Assembly: GCF_025698545.1 (NCBI RefSeq) | Contig: NC_068567.1 | Span: 7,626,001-7,690,000 of the forward strand | Source of the DNA: Gossypium raimondii | Taxonomy: Eukaryota > Streptophyta > Magnoliopsida > Malvales > Malvaceae | Direction of reading: 5' to 3' | DNA: 64,000 nucleotides | Made by a program: the position numbers and the translations under genes | In this document: positions 37,393 through 48,978 of the stretch, one piece after another | Layout: each line of letters starts with the position of its first letter | How positions within the stretch are numbered: position 1 is the stretch's first letter | Notes under the pieces: generated by a model | Database searches by the model: none | The model's input: the letters and a program-made list of their open reading frames with translations, nothing else | Told to the model about the DNA's origin: nothing

Positions 37393-38605
37393 TGTTAGTA
37401 GGGGTGAGCATTTGATCGAATCGAAAATTTTAGAGTTAATCGAGTTTTCGAATCTCATTTTATCATCCTAACTTTGTTTGAAGTTTTCTCGAATCGATTC
37501 GAGTGAGATGGAATTCGAATCGAATCGAATATATTTGTTCGAGTTAAATTTTAAAAAATAATTTTGGGTCCTTGTAACCACTGTCACCCATTGTAATAAA
37601 ATTTGTCCACCTTAATCAATTTTTTTATTAACTTTCATCACTTCATAATTTATATATTAATTTTTTTATATTAGTTAGCTTCTTTACTTGCTTAGTTGTT
37701 TCAATTATCTTGATTCTTGTCACTATGTATTTTGGAATTAAAAATATATCAAATGTAAAAATATGATTTTTAATAAAAGTTATTTTAAAATAAAATGTGA
37801 AATTGATGCCAATATAAAATTTTAACACTAATATTTTATGGCATAATTAATAATTCAATTTTAATATAAATATTCAATATGACTAAACAATTCAATAATA
37901 TAAATAATATAAAATGTGAAATTTAATTTAATAATATAAATAGTAGATATAAATAAAATTATTACTATTTATATTTACTGATTTTTTTGGATAATTTTGA
38001 TTTTTTATTTGAGAGTAAAGGGTGAGAAGTAAAAGTTTAGGGGGAAAATAAAAAGTTTTGGGAATAAAAGTTTAAGGGAAAATAAATAGGGGGAGTAAAA
38101 TTTTGGAGGGAAAATATTAAAAAAAATTGGAGGGGGAGGGTTTGTGGTAGATGAGAGGAGGGATGAGAAGAGAATAAAAGTTTTAGGGGAAAAGTGGGAG
38201 GGAGTAAAAATTTTGGGGGAAAATAAAAGGTTTTGAGGGTTTTTGGGAGTAAAATTTTGAGAAAAGTAAATGGGAGAGTAAAATTTTGGTGGAAAATAGA
38301 TTTTGGGTAGATTGGGCGGTTTGGAGGGGAGGAGAGTAAAAGTTTTGGGGGGGAAGTGGGAAGGAGTAAAAGTTTTGAGGGAAAAGTAAAAAAGTTTGAG
38401 AGTTTGGGGTAAAAATGTAAAATATTATAGTTTGATATTTGAATTATTTGAATTATTCGAGTTATTCGAATTCGAAAACTCAACTCAATTCGAACTCGAA
38501 ATTTGAAAAAAAATTCGAGTTGATTCGAATAACTCGATTTGTTTAACTCAAAATTCAAATTTTTTTTAATTTTTTCGAGTTGAATCGAGTTTTACTCACT
38601 CCTAC
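37393..38605. mobile_element. TIR element with purine-rich interior (about 1.2 kb)
   Basis: The left end GTAGGGGTGAGCA is the near inverse of the right end TACTCACTCCTAC. Inner arms rich in TCGAATCGA/TTCGAGTT also pair (37405-37545 with 38440-38600). The inside is AT-rich, then strongly purine-rich on the plus strand at 38020-38410. No transposase is present. It is probably hAT-like and non-autonomous, but the superfamily is a guess. Confidence 0.7.
38020..38410 (+). repeat. Purine-rich imperfect repeat (GGGAGTAAAATTTTGG type)
   Basis: Words like GGAGTAAAATTTTG, AGTAAAAGTTTTGGGGG and GGGAAAATAAAAG recur about a dozen times, with many G runs of 3-7 on one strand. The opposite strand reads as a long Pro/Phe/Leu-rich open frame (38558-38037), which is a by-product of the missing stop codons in this composition, not a gene. 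Confidence 0.8.
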
Positions 38606-39297
38606 GTATTATGATCCTTTTACCTTTTGAATATTAAAAGTAAAGAAAAAGAAAAGGTTTGAATAAGAATAAGAAAAAGGAAGATAAGAATAAGAAAAAG
38701 GAAGTCAAAGATACAACAATGGACAGGGTGGGTGTTGGTTTGTGAGATTTGCATTTGGGAATTGGAATTACAGCCTATACCCCCAAAGTTTTAAACCGCT
38801 TTGGTCTCATTAATTGTGTAAGATATTTTTTCACATCAGATATTATTATTAATTGTAGGAAAATTATCCGACAGACTGTTAGTGGACCGTAAAAATGGGT
38901 TATATGTTTGATTAAGACGATGGTTAAATTTTTACTTTCATTTCTTACTCTCCGTAAAGTTAAAAAGGTGACATATTTCTTATTATGATGATTTATACTA
39001 TAAATAAAACATTTAATTTGAATTGATTTAACCGGCGATCTTTTTGTCCCTAACTTTAACCATAATGAAAATCATTTTTCTTGAAAGATTAAAAAATCTC
39101 ACCCACCGACACCGACTCACCACCTCCTTTTCAGCAATCCGAATAGATCGACAACACGTGCTTGATTCTCAGAAACGCGTTCTGGGGCTTCATCTCAGCC
39201 GTCAGATTGAAATTTCCACCCAACACCTCGATGAATCTAGCCTCAATCTCGTTTCCAGGGGGCTGCCAACTTCGGTTTCTCTTACATTTCCCCTCCC
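38606..39297. other. Upstream region of the SAM synthetase gene
   Basis: About 690 bases between the TIR element and the TATA box of the SAM synthetase gene. It contains an A/G-rich run near 38640-38710 ('GAATAAGAAAAAGGAAG' repeats) and must hold most of the promoter. No other gene is recognised. Confidence 0.5.
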
Positions 39298-39303
39298 TAT
39301 ATA
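39298..39303 (+). promoter_or_regulatory. TATA box of the SAM synthetase gene
   Basis: TATATA within CCCTCCCTATATATAC, followed by a CT-rich stretch (TCTTTCTCCCCCACC) typical of plant transcription starts and 5' leaders. It sits about 100 bases before the 5' UTR splice donor. Confidence 0.7.
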
Positions 39304-39402
39304 TACTCTTTCTCCCCCACCTTGCCTACTTGCCTAACCCCCCATCTCTCCTCTCATACTTCACTCTAACGTTCCCTTTGAGGTTTTAGGAAAACAGCAG
39401 AG

Positions 39403-39607
39403 GTACCCAACGCTCCTCCTTTTTCCGTTTTAGTTCACTTCTTGTGATATTGGTATTAGTTTTTGTATGTGGGTCATTTCGTACTTCATGTTTTGCATAT
39501 GAAATGCTATAAATCTTTGCTATTTCTGCTTTTGAGTTGCAGATCTGCTTGTCTTTTTAGCGTGTTTCTTTAGTGGAATAAAGGATTTATTGAATTGGGT
39601 TTTGCAG
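39403..39607 (+). other. 5' UTR intron of the SAM synthetase gene
   Basis: Donor CAGAG|GTACCC at 39402/39403 and acceptor TTTTGCAG at 39607, ten bases before the ATG. The inside is T-rich, as expected of a plant intron. A leader intron directly before an intronless CDS is characteristic of plant SAMS genes and often raises expression. Confidence 0.8.
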
Positions 39608-39617
39608 AAATTAAGGA

Positions 39618-40799
39618 ATGGAGACCTTCCTATTTACCTCGGAGTCTGTGAACGAGGGACATCCCGACAAGCTGTGTGATCAGATCTCTGATGCAGTCCT
39701 CGATGCCTGTTTGGCACAGGATCCTGAGAGCAAGGTGGCTTGCGAGACCTGCAGCAAGACAAACATGGTGATGGTGTTTGGTGAGATCACTACCAAAGCC
39801 GACGTAGACTACGAGAAGATCGTGCGTGACACCTGCCGTGGCATCGGTTTCACATCTGACGATGTGGGTCTGGATGCCGACAACTGCAAAGTGCTGGTTA
39901 ACATAGAGCAACAAAGCCCTGATATTGCCCAAGGTGTCCATGGCCATCTCAGTAAGCGTCCCGAGGAAATCGGTGCTGGTGACCAGGGCCATATGTTTGG
40001 TTACGCCACAGATGAAACCCCTGAATTGATGCCTTTGACCCATGTTTTGGCAACCAGGCTTGGTGCTCGCCTCACTGAAGTTCGCAAGAACGGAACTTGC
40101 CCTTGGCTCAGACCTGATGGCAAGACTCAAGTCACCGTCGAGTATTACAACGACAAGGGTGCCATGGTGCCTGTTCGTGTCCACACCGTGCTCATCTCCA
40201 CTCAACATGACGAGACCGTGACTAACGATGAGATAGCTGCTGATTTGAAGGAGCACGTCATCAAGCCGGTTATACCCGAGAAGTACCTTGATGAGAAAAC
40301 CATTTTCCACCTTAACCCGTCAGGCCGTTTCGTCATTGGAGGTCCCCATGGTGATGCTGGTCTCACTGGTCGCAAGATTATCATTGATACTTATGGAGGA
40401 TGGGGTGCTCATGGTGGTGGGGCTTTCTCTGGTAAAGACCCTACCAAGGTGGATAGAAGCGGGGCTTACATTGTGAGGCAGGCTGCGAAGAGCATTGTTG
40501 CTAATGGACTAGCTAGGAGGTGCATCGTGCAAGTCTCCTACGCCATTGGTGTACCTGAGCCATTGTCTGTATTTGTGGACACTTACGGTACTGGAAAGAT
40601 CCCAGACAAGGAAATTCTCAAGATTGTGAAGGAGACCTTTGACTTCAGACCAGGAATGATTGCCATCAATCTTGATCTTAAGAGAGGGGGCAATAGCAGG
40701 TTCTTGAAGACTGCTGCGTATGGTCATTTTGGTCGGGATGACACAGATTTCACTTGGGAGGTTGTCAAGCCACTGAAGTGGGACAAGGTCCATGCTTAA
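39618..40799 (+). CDS. SAMS: S-adenosylmethionine synthetase
   Basis: Makes S-adenosylmethionine from methionine and ATP in the cytosol, the methyl donor for nearly all methylation and the precursor of ethylene and polyamines. One uninterrupted exon codes for 393 residues, the usual plant length. Visible motifs are 'GHPDK' at 14-18 (ATP/methionine site), the signature 'GAGDQG' at 119-124 and 'GGGAFSGKD' at 266-274 (phosphate loop). '[20 protein letters not shown]' lies near the C-terminus. The start is supported by the leader intron ending just upstream and by the conserved [14 protein letters not shown] opening. Codon use is richer in G and C than the surroundings, as expected for a highly expressed gene. 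No defects seen. Confidence 0.98.
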   Translation: METFLFTSESVNEGHPDKLCDQISDAVLDACLAQDPESKVACETCSKTNMVMVFGEITTKADVDYEKIVRDTCRGIGFTSDDVGLDADNCKVLVNIEQQSPDIAQGVHGHLSKRPEEIGAGDQGHMFGYATDETPELMPLTHVLATRLGARLTEVRKNGTCPWLRPDGKTQVTVEYYNDKGAMVPVRVHTVLISTQHDETVTNDEIAADLKEHVIKPVIPEKYLDEKTIFHLNPSGRFVIGGPHGDAGLTGRKIIIDTYGGWGAHGGGAFSGKDPTKVDRSGAYIVRQAAKSIVANGLARRCIVQVSYAIGVPEPLSVFVDTYGTGKIPDKEILKIVKETFDFRPGMIAINLDLKRGGNSRFLKTAAYGHFGRDDTDFTWEVVKPLKWDKVHA

Positions 40800-41419
40800 T
40801 TGGAGCTTCTTCACATTGATTCTATGTCTGATTTATCTTATCTGCTGTCTGCTACCATATGAGTCTGCTTTTCTTACAATTTCCTTTAATTTCTTTTTTT
40901 GGGTTTGAAATTTGATTAAATTTATATATATGCATATGCATATGATATGAGAGGTAATGAATGAAATAGCAATGAGAAAGGATGTACTGCCATGTTATTA
41001 TTATTACAATTTGAAATATAATAACAGAAAATGAATTAAAGCATTTTTCTTTGTCTCAATGGGTAGCATTTCTTTTGGAAGTAAATTAATGGGGGTGATT
41101 CCTTGGAAATGGGTATTAGAGGAGGGCCCATTTATGATGGTGTAGAAAAGCTGCCAGTTGTTCATGTGAACTGTGTCGGTGGGATTTGTTCGGTGTGCGA
41201 AGGAAGGAATCATAAAAGTAGATGTGTGTCCTTTTTTCGTACCATACCCCCACCACATATTGAAAGCTCAACCCAATCTAGGCAAAACAAGCATTTGCAT
41301 GGATTAGATTAAAAAAAAAATAATTAATTTAAATCAAACCGGTTTACGGATATTGTTATATTCTTTGTCTAGTTGGATCTTCTGCCCCCCCTTTCCTTGC
41401 GGTTAAACGTAATAATGTT
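40800..41419. other. SAM synthetase 3' region and spacer
   Basis: The 3' UTR follows the stop and probably extends about 200 bases (T-rich, with 'TAATGAATGAAATAG' near 40955). From 41000 onward no gene or repeat is supported until the left arm of the Mutator-like element. Confidence 0.5.
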
Positions 41420-41754
41420 GGCATATATTAAATTGGTATGTTAGTCATTTAGTGGAGAGTGGGGTATCACCTTTTTAGTAGGTGGCACCACAAAAAAATA
41501 CGGGTTTCGAGTTTTAACCCGGTATCAAATACACAACATAGGATAAGGAGAGAAGTAATGCCACTTCACTGGTGGTACTAGTCATGCCTCCCTGAGAGAC
41601 GGCATTGGTGCCAGCGGCACATCCTCTCCGTCAACCGCGCAATGTACTGCAAATGCAGTGTTAAGTCTCATTGAAGCACGAGAAAAAAGAGGGAGGGGCA
41701 GATGGGGGACCATGATTATAAGGTCCCCTTGTAGAGAAAATCCAGCAGAGGGAG

Positions 41755-41814
41755 AAAAAAAAGAAAGAAAGAAAAGAAAGAAAGGAAAGAAAGGAGAAGA
41801 AAGAGAGAGAAAAA
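41755..41814 (+). repeat. GAAA-type purine microsatellite
   Basis: A run of GAAA/AAAGA units inside the left arm of the Mutator-like element. Its inverse counterpart is the CTT-rich stretch at about 48780-48850. Confidence 0.85.
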
Positions 41815-41899
41815 TGTATGTTTGTTAGTAATTAATTATATTTAATTTAAAGTGACTAGTAATTTTTTAGACAAAATGGATTAATTATTTTTATGTTGT

Positions 41900-42300
41900 T
41901 TTTTATTTATTGTAAAGTTTTTTGGTTAATAATTATTATAAATTGTTTGTGTTTAGTTTAGTGTTTTATTGTGATTTTTATGAATGTAATTTTTTGTTTT
42001 TAATTATTTTAAAGTTTTTTGTTAGTAATTTATGATTAGATTATAAATTGTTTGTGTTTAGTTTAGTGCTTATTGTGATTTTTTATGAATGTAATTTTTT
42101 GTTTTTTTAAAATTATTTTGTTAGTAATTTTTATTAGGTTATAAATTATTTGTGTTTAGTTTAGTGTTTATTGTGATTTTGTATGAATTTAATTTTTTTA
42201 AAAATTATTTTAAAATTATTTTGTTAGTAATTTATGATTAGGTTATAAATTATTTGTTTAGTTTAATGTGTATTGTGATTTGTTATAATGTAATTTTAAT
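41900..42300. repeat. Subterminal tandem repeat, about 110 bp unit, about 4 copies
   Basis: Each unit holds GTTAGTAAT, TATAAATT.TTTGT, GTTTAGTTTAGTG and TTATTGTGAT, ending in TGAATGTAATTTTTTG. The right arm (48510-48720) has about two inverted units, so copy number differs between arms. Confidence 0.8.
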
Positions 42301-42805
42301 TGTTTTTTATTTATTTAACAATTTTTTAATTTATTAAAATGTTGATTAAATTTGTTTTTATATAATTTTATAGGTTGTTTGTAAGAAATTAAACACGTAT
42401 GTTTCTATTTTATTTTTGTTGATTCGTATGTTTTTATGTTTAGATGATTTATGTTTATTTTAATTATATTATTATTGTAAACTAACATAATTTTTAAGTA
42501 GGTAAAATATGAGATTTATTATATTTTTATTGTAATTATATTATTATTCTACTATATTTATTGTATTATTTATTGTATGTATAATATTAATATGTTTTGA
42601 TAATTATTAAAATGGACCATCTAGAAATTAATTATTGAAACTTGTTATTCTCAACAAATTGTTAGGGTGTCTCAGTTTTGTATTTTAATTTTGTTTCTTC
42701 TATTATTAGGATAAATAGGCTCAAATCCAAACTATTTACCTACCGTACTATGTTTTTTTTGCAACAACCTAATTGAAATTTTTTTTAGTTGCAGATTTGC
42801 AACAA

Positions 42806-44675
42806 ATGAGTTCTTTGATTAATAATGATGACCACATATCAAATACTATTAATGAGATGGTAATAAAATTGTTATTTGTTACTCACATCATTTACAGAAT
42901 TAAATTAGGTTATATTAACTATTTCGCTAATTTAATAATATTAGGGCCCGTAAGGCGCATTGAGGGGTCGTGTGAATGGTGTAGACTATTTGTCAGATGA
43001 ACGCCTCATGCCATACTTGGAGTTAGCCAGCTTCAGATCAGCGACATTGATCTGGACCTTTGATTTGCGATACGAATTAATATCCGCTTTAGTAGAGTGA
43101 TGGCGCCCGGAGATCCACATATTTCATTTGCCGTGTGGGGAGTACACTATCACTCTGCAGGATGTTGCACTACAACTTGGGCTCCCCATCGACAGGAATG
43201 CGGTCACGAGCGTAAGTTCGATATCTGTGTCAGCAGCCCTTTGCTATAACTTACTTGGACGCTCGCCCAGTGAGGAGAAATTTATGGGTTTAAGGTTTTC
43301 ATGGCTAAAGGCTAATTTCAGGCATTTATCGAGTACTGCCACTGAATGGGAGGTGATGTATGTCGTTCGAGCTTTCATTATACACATTATAGGGGGTATA
43401 CCCATGCCGGATGCAAACAACAATAATATCCATTTGATGTACTTGCCCCTATTATCTGATTTGCGTAACATCCGTTCGTACAGTTGGGGGTCTGCAGTGT
43501 TAGTTATGTTGTATCGCAAACTTTGTCGGATGACAAATCTTTCTGCCGTGGACATAGGTGGATGCCTTATATTGCTGCAGTCTTTGGCGCTTTATCGGAT
43601 GCAATTCTTAGTATCGATTAGTCACCAATCATATGTATTTCCACTAGTGAATAGGTGATGAATTTTTACTTATTATAACAATTATTTGAATTTTTTTCGG
43701 ATGATATTATTCTAACAATTTGTTTTTGTAGATGGAGTACTAATAGGGTATCGGGAGGTCATACACGGTTCCGATATACCGTCTGATGATCGAGAATCAT
43801 GTTGGAGAGGGAGTAAGTTTTTCCAATATTCATGACATTTTATTATTTTATCTTACTCGACCCGCATTAATATAACCATGTTATTAATTGTGCAGTTCAT
43901 CTGGATGCCCTATTCTGTCCCAAAAATTATGTCGGTTATTCCCTCATCTGCCCATGTCCACTCAGACTTATAGTACATTAACGCACCCATTGTCAATTTC
44001 TAGTCAGTGAAGTGGTATCATAGGGATCAAGTACTCCGTCAGTTCGGTTGTGTATAGTATATCCCGCCAGTACAATTGGGGGACATCTACAAGATTAGCA
44101 AGAGGAGGAAACATGGAAATGATTGGGCGGTAGTGCATGAATAATATATTGCAGTGTAAAACAATCGGCCTGGGCGGATACCTCAGATGGATCGTGCTTT
44201 GGATCTGCAACCTTCGTTGAAGTACATATATTGATACTTTGAGATAGGGAAATCTTATTTATTTGGTGGGCAGTCGATGATAGTCCCTCCACATATGACA
44301 TAACTTGCGTAACCCTCCCATCCCTTTCCACATCTGCTTCTTGCACCCGAGCCAGAGCCAGAGCCAGATCCAGAGCCAGAGCTACACTTTGGGGATAGTT
44401 CTTATCATCCAGACTTGGGGAGCGATGACTATTTTCCGGACTTGTCAGGCCACGAATATCATTCAGAGTTTGATATCTTCAGCCCACTACCATCGCAGTA
44501 CTCCACTCCTCTTAGCTCAAGTTCATCGATGGCGTTTGAGGCATATGATTTTTCTTCTATGTTTCGCACACCCCCACGTGCGGGTGAAGAGAATGTTGAT
44601 CACTGCAATCACCCGCAACGTGAATGTCGACCTTTACAAAAATATACCCCTAAGACCACAACATCAAACCATTAA
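42806..44675 (+). pseudogene. Plant mobile domain (MAIN/MAIL-like) gene, decayed
   Basis: The frame at about 42970-43658 encodes a plant mobile domain (aminotransferase-like PMD, the fold of MAIN/MAIL1 proteins). It reads 'DERLMPYLELASFRSATLIW', 'FDLRYELISALVE', a stop (TGA at 43098-43100), then 'WRPEIHIFHLPCGE', 'TITLQDVALQLGLPID' and 'HIIGGIPMPD'. Candidate introns are 43655-43730 and 43811-43896; the exon between needs a one-base shift ('GRSYTVPIYRLMIENHVGEG'). The last exon has several stops, then a Pro-Glu repeat (about 44346-44390) and a tail ending 'TTSNH'. The 5' exon from ATG 42806 (MSSLINNDDHISN) fits the family start. It is not functional as read. PMD genes travel with Mutator-like elements in several plants. 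Confidence 0.85.
44346..44390 (+). repeat. Pro-Glu coding repeat in the PMD tail
   Basis: The hexamer GAGCCA recurs in CGAGCCAGAGCCAGAGCCAG, giving PEPEPEPDPEPE in frame. It lies between the mobile domain and the Ser/Tyr-rich C-terminal tail. Confidence 0.8.
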
Positions 44676-44933
44676 TTTTAGGGTTTTTACAATTTAAATA
44701 GTCAAATTTGTATTTATCTAATTCTACAAAAATATAAATGCAAAAATACAAATTTTCTAATTCAAATTAGATTAATTGCAACAAACTTTAGACAAACTTT
44801 GTATTTATTTAATTGAGATTCATTGCAACATTAAAAATTGGAACAAACTTTGTTATTTAAATTAAATTAATTGCAACATTAAAACGAGAAACAAACTTTG
44901 TAATATAAATTAGATACATTGGAGTACATTAGC

Positions 44934-47509
44934 TCAATTCCTACCCAATCGCGATGATTGTACAATATGGTAGTTTCGGTGTGGGCATTTACTCTGATTA
45001 TGACCAGCTAATCTGCATACGTCACAAAGCTTCCCGTCGGATTTCTCCCTAATGTCTATTTCATTATGGATTTTGGATGATTGCAAACGACCTTTTGGAT
45101 TCTTACGCAACCCTTTGTCTGGGACAAGCTCGAAAGTTGTCGGAGGCACCTCCCATATAGGTAGGTCAGAAAGTATGGGGAACTCGTTCTCCCGAACATG
45201 TAACATGCGCTCAAGAATATACACCTCATCGATAAATTGTTTAACATTGAGTGAGACTTTAGCACAAGCTGCCATAACATGCGCACATGGATAATGAAGT
45301 GTCTGAAACCTCTTGTAATCGCACATTCTATTTCGGGGATTAACTCCGTAAGACCTAGGTGGTATGCCGGGTCGACGACTGATGGTCTCCATAACTTGAA
45401 ATGTTTCAAAACATCATGAATATACTTCAACATTTATTGACCTCGTCATTTGACGGTTTACAACCATTGCATCCCTGGCATCTTCGACAAACACGTGTCT
45501 CGTCTCTATCTGGTTGACTTGTTGCTGCCCATTCTTGGCATCAAGGTAGCCAACTTGTAGAACGCAGCCAATAACACATATAAAATTGAAAGATGTTGTG
45601 TTTTCATCAACACAGAGTTAACCCCATTTGCTAAGTTGGTGGTCATATGACCATAGCGAAAGCCTTCGTCAAAACTTTGTGCCCATTGCTAAGGTTCCAT
45701 GGTATCCAACCACTGTCAAAAATATATGTTCATTTCACCCTCCATGTCACTTTCAAGTCGAGTCATCCTTTGCCGAAAAATGTGTGACTTTAGTTCGTAT
45801 GCTGTGTATGTATTAAGAAAAGATAAGTTACAGTCTCGCCCTAAAACATTAAAATGTATATTGAAAAGATAATGTCATCCTTTACCTATTCTCATAACTT
45901 GTCTCTGCCAATTTGCATTCTTATAATCTCGATGAAAGTTAATTGCGATGTGCCGGATGCAGTAAATGGATCTACATGATACACCTAAACTCCAAATGCG
46001 ACAATTAATCCTTTCTCTCTATTAGAGATGATGCAAATATTATCGTTACAAATAAATACCTCCGCAGGTTCGTAAGGAAGAATTCCCATGATTCTATATT
46101 TTTCGTAACTAAAATGGCAAACACTATCGGGAGCACGTTTTTATTCTCGTCTTAAGCAACCCCAAGAAAGAATATCTGTATATATTTACTGTATAACCAG
46201 GTCCTATATACTTACACAAATGATTTGTAATGGGGAAATGTGTACATGTATGGATAAAACGTCTAGAACATTCGTTGGAAATTTTTTTTCCGGTTGTAGT
46301 TGGTCATCCAGACTGTAATAAGGTCGTGTCTGCAACTCAATTACAATCTCCGGTATATACTCCTGCATAGTGACTATCCATCCTTATAGCTCATTGTACG
46401 ATGCATTGAAATCTCCGTACAATTGCTCAATTTCTATATGTTTAGCTATCCATGTCTTCCGGTATGATACTTGATTCTGGAATCGTGCCTGTATTTCAAC
46501 AATCAGTACCGAAACTTTAATGGTTGGCATGTCTTTCACCATTGGCATGATGCACTTATAGATAATTTTAGAATCAAGGTTCCGATGATCTTCTGTTATA
46601 CGTGTTGAAGTGTATGTGTGAGGGCCCAACAAATTTTTGTATCTCTCACATCTATGACTTATGGATAAATGCGGCTCGTACCTGCCAATTGCAGCCTTCC
46701 GTTGACCTTCTACACTTTCCAATGTATAATGTCAGTTTAAGCACGATGACTTTGTAGTCCACTGACACATTCATGCTATACTGCTTAATGGTAAATACAC
46801 ATTCTTCCTTACTTTTGAATCTCTGCCCCACGAACAACTCCTCAAGATCGGAATCTATGGCCAGCCAGTGAGCAAGTAGTATTTCAGGGTACTCCAAAAA
46901 CTCGACTGCATGCGTCGCACCAGGTTTATAAGCGACATGTTTGCCCCAGGATTATCGTGTATCACAATACGTCGAATCTAGTTCCTGACTGAAGACACGT
47001 TAACATTTCCATCGTCATTCACGCCTTCGTCGTCAGTATCATCCGGGACCTCGTTCACATCAGGATCACTATCACTATCGACCTCATGATTAGAAGGATC
47101 ACTAATATTGTATCCATCATCACCAACCACATTAGTCTCGAGTGCAACATTAAGATTGATGTCGATCTCGCGTACAGTCGATTGACTATCAATGTACGAT
47201 ATCAGAACCACCATACATGACTCTTGAGCTCTATGTTCTTCACCTAATAGAGTGGGACCTGCAGTTGGCTTCACACTAGCTAACTCAACAAATAACTGAA
47301 TCGGTGCATTTTGGTCGCTCCAATTCCCACAATAAAGAGCAACCATTGTCTCCACCGTTTACAAGTTCCATCTCGGTGAATTTGATGGGATCTGTTGAAA
47401 CTAGAAACTTGTAGAAAAGTTTCGAAATCCTTCTCCCACAACGTCTACCAATTTTTGCACTAATCCTTTCCTTCATATCATCAAACGAGACAATTCTGTT
47501 AAATCTCAT
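44934..47509 (-). pseudogene. MuDR-like transposase, decayed
   Basis: Minus-strand fragments in transposase order. An N-terminal stretch 47509-46978 (MRFNRIVSFDDMKERISAKI, then the acidic 'HEVDSDSDPDVNEVPDD' run) is followed by a MuDR DNA-binding-type domain 46897-46652 ('FVGQRFKSKEECVFTIKQYS', 'GCNWQVRAAF'). Then come 46722-46384 ('MVKDMPTIKVSVLIVEIQAR') and a heavily broken MULE catalytic region about 46340-45450, where 'ELQTRPYY' and 'IMGILPYEP' can be recognised. A SWIM finger 45392-45250 ('CDYKRFQTLHYPCAHVMAAC', giving CxC and CxH) and a zinc knuckle 'CDVCRLAGHNQSKC' close it near 44934. Many stops and shifts: no active enzyme. About 260 bases separate it from the convergent PMD gene. 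Confidence 0.85.
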
Positions 47510-47832
47510 TGCTATTTGTTGGCAACATTATAATATGCATCCAACTGTTATTGTCAAAATTACTCCATCAAAATAAACGCATACGAAAAACTGATTATCC
47601 ATCTTCAATACTAAGTTAAAAAAGAAATAAAAATTCTCAAAACAATTTCGAACAGTAAAAAAAATTACTTAGATAGAAAATTTAATGAAAAAAAAGACCA
47701 AAATTATATCAATATGCAAAACTTTTCGTTCATAAGCTCAGACTTTTTCAGTTCTCATTTTGTACATGTAGAACCATATTTACTCCTTTTTTTCACATTC
47801 TCTACTCTCTAACGTTTACTTTATCTTTACAT

Positions 47833-48465
47833 TTAACCACTTAAACTCATTTCTACGTTTTCTTCCATCTTCGATTCTGTATCTTCCTTTGAGAAATTCT
47901 CTATATTAAATTCTGAATTCTTTTCAAATTCATCTTCTACAATCCAATTTGGAAATTCCTTAGGATTTTCTTCCTCTTCAATCTTTATAACGGGTATTGA
48001 ATTTATAAATTATCTTGGTAATTTCTTAACAACTAATTTATCTATCCATGGCATGTCCATGGCATGTCAAAGGCATTTTACTTTTCAATCAATTTTCGTG
48101 AACTTACACTTTCTCTCGTTATTTTTCTTACTCCATAAGAGATTATAAACTTCACGAATATAACTATATTTCAATAGGTTCGTGGTACCAATGTCTTCCA
48201 AAGTTGGTCTAAAATGATTTGATGCTCCCGTTCTATTAATGTCCCTCTAAAGGTCAAGTATTACACTTTATTCTTTCTAATCAGTTCATGACCCTTTCAT
48301 ATCACTTCTTGCATCTTTTGATTTACGATAATAAGGTGTTGAATGATGTCTTCTTTTGGTTTCATTCTATAATCTTGCAATTCTCTCATAATCTTATCAA
48401 CTTTCTCCCTTTGTGCTAAAGTTGTTATCTCACCAGGTAATATAAGATTTATTGTCATTTCTACC
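47833..48465 (-). pseudogene. Unidentified decayed coding stretch in the Mutator-like element
   Basis: One minus-strand frame runs for about 630 bases with only six internal stops. It reads 'EITTLAQREKVDKIMRELQD', then 'MKPKEDIIQHLIIVNQKMQE', 'YLTFRGTLIEREHQIILDQL' and 'FVKFIISYGVRK', and ends in an acidic tail with 'KIEEEENPKEFPNWIVEDEF'. The amino acid mix and the single frame show real coding ancestry. A possible splice acceptor (TTTTCTGTCATAG) lies just upstream. I do not recognise the family. It lies upstream of the transposase on the same strand, so it could be an extra element gene or a captured host fragment. Confidence 0.5.
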
Positions 48466-48509
48466 AATATCTATGACAGAAAATAAAATTTCTTTCAAAT
48501 TTCAGTATT

Positions 48510-48978
48510 TATCTATTTTCCTCTAGTGTCATTACTAACTAACAATTAATTTATAATAGTTACTAACAAAATAACTTTAAAATAAATTAAAAATAAAATA
48601 TTACATTCATAACCTAACAAATCACAATAAACATTAAATTAAACAAATAATTTATAATAGTTGCTAACAAAATAAATTAAAACAACATAAAAATAACAAT
48701 AAACAAACTATACAATACTAATAAATAATTTATCCTCATCATAATCCCTTCTATTAAAAAAAAAAACATTATCCTTCATTTTTCTTCTCTTCTTTCTTCT
48801 TTTTTGCTATCTTTTTTTTTTGTTAAACTATTTCTCTTCTTTACTGGGGACCATTGAAAGGACCCCCAAATCTGCTTCACCGGTGCCGCCTATCAGATAA
48901 GGGTCACTAGTGCTGCCTATTGATATGGCACCACCCCTATATACCATTCCCATATTTCTACGTGGCACATACTAAACC
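48510..48978. repeat. Right inverted arm of the Mutator-like element, inner part
   Basis: Read in reverse complement it repeats the left-arm order: AT-rich repeats, purine tract (here CTT-rich, 48780-48850), GGGGACC, then GC-richer words such as GGTGCCGCCTATCAG and ATATGGCACCACCCC. The arm is interrupted at 48979 by solo LTR D and continues at 52303. Confidence 0.75.

Noticed and set aside
38037..38558. 173-codon Pro/Phe/Leu-rich minus frame
   Set aside because: A by-product of the purine-rich repeat, which contains few stop codons on that strand.
39630..40310. 226-codon antisense frame across SAM synthetase
   Set aside because: It is a shadow of the codon use of a highly conserved gene on the other strand, with no independent support.
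43244..43555. 103-codon minus frame over the PMD gene
   Set aside because: The plus-strand frame has clear PMD motifs; the minus frame is a shadow.
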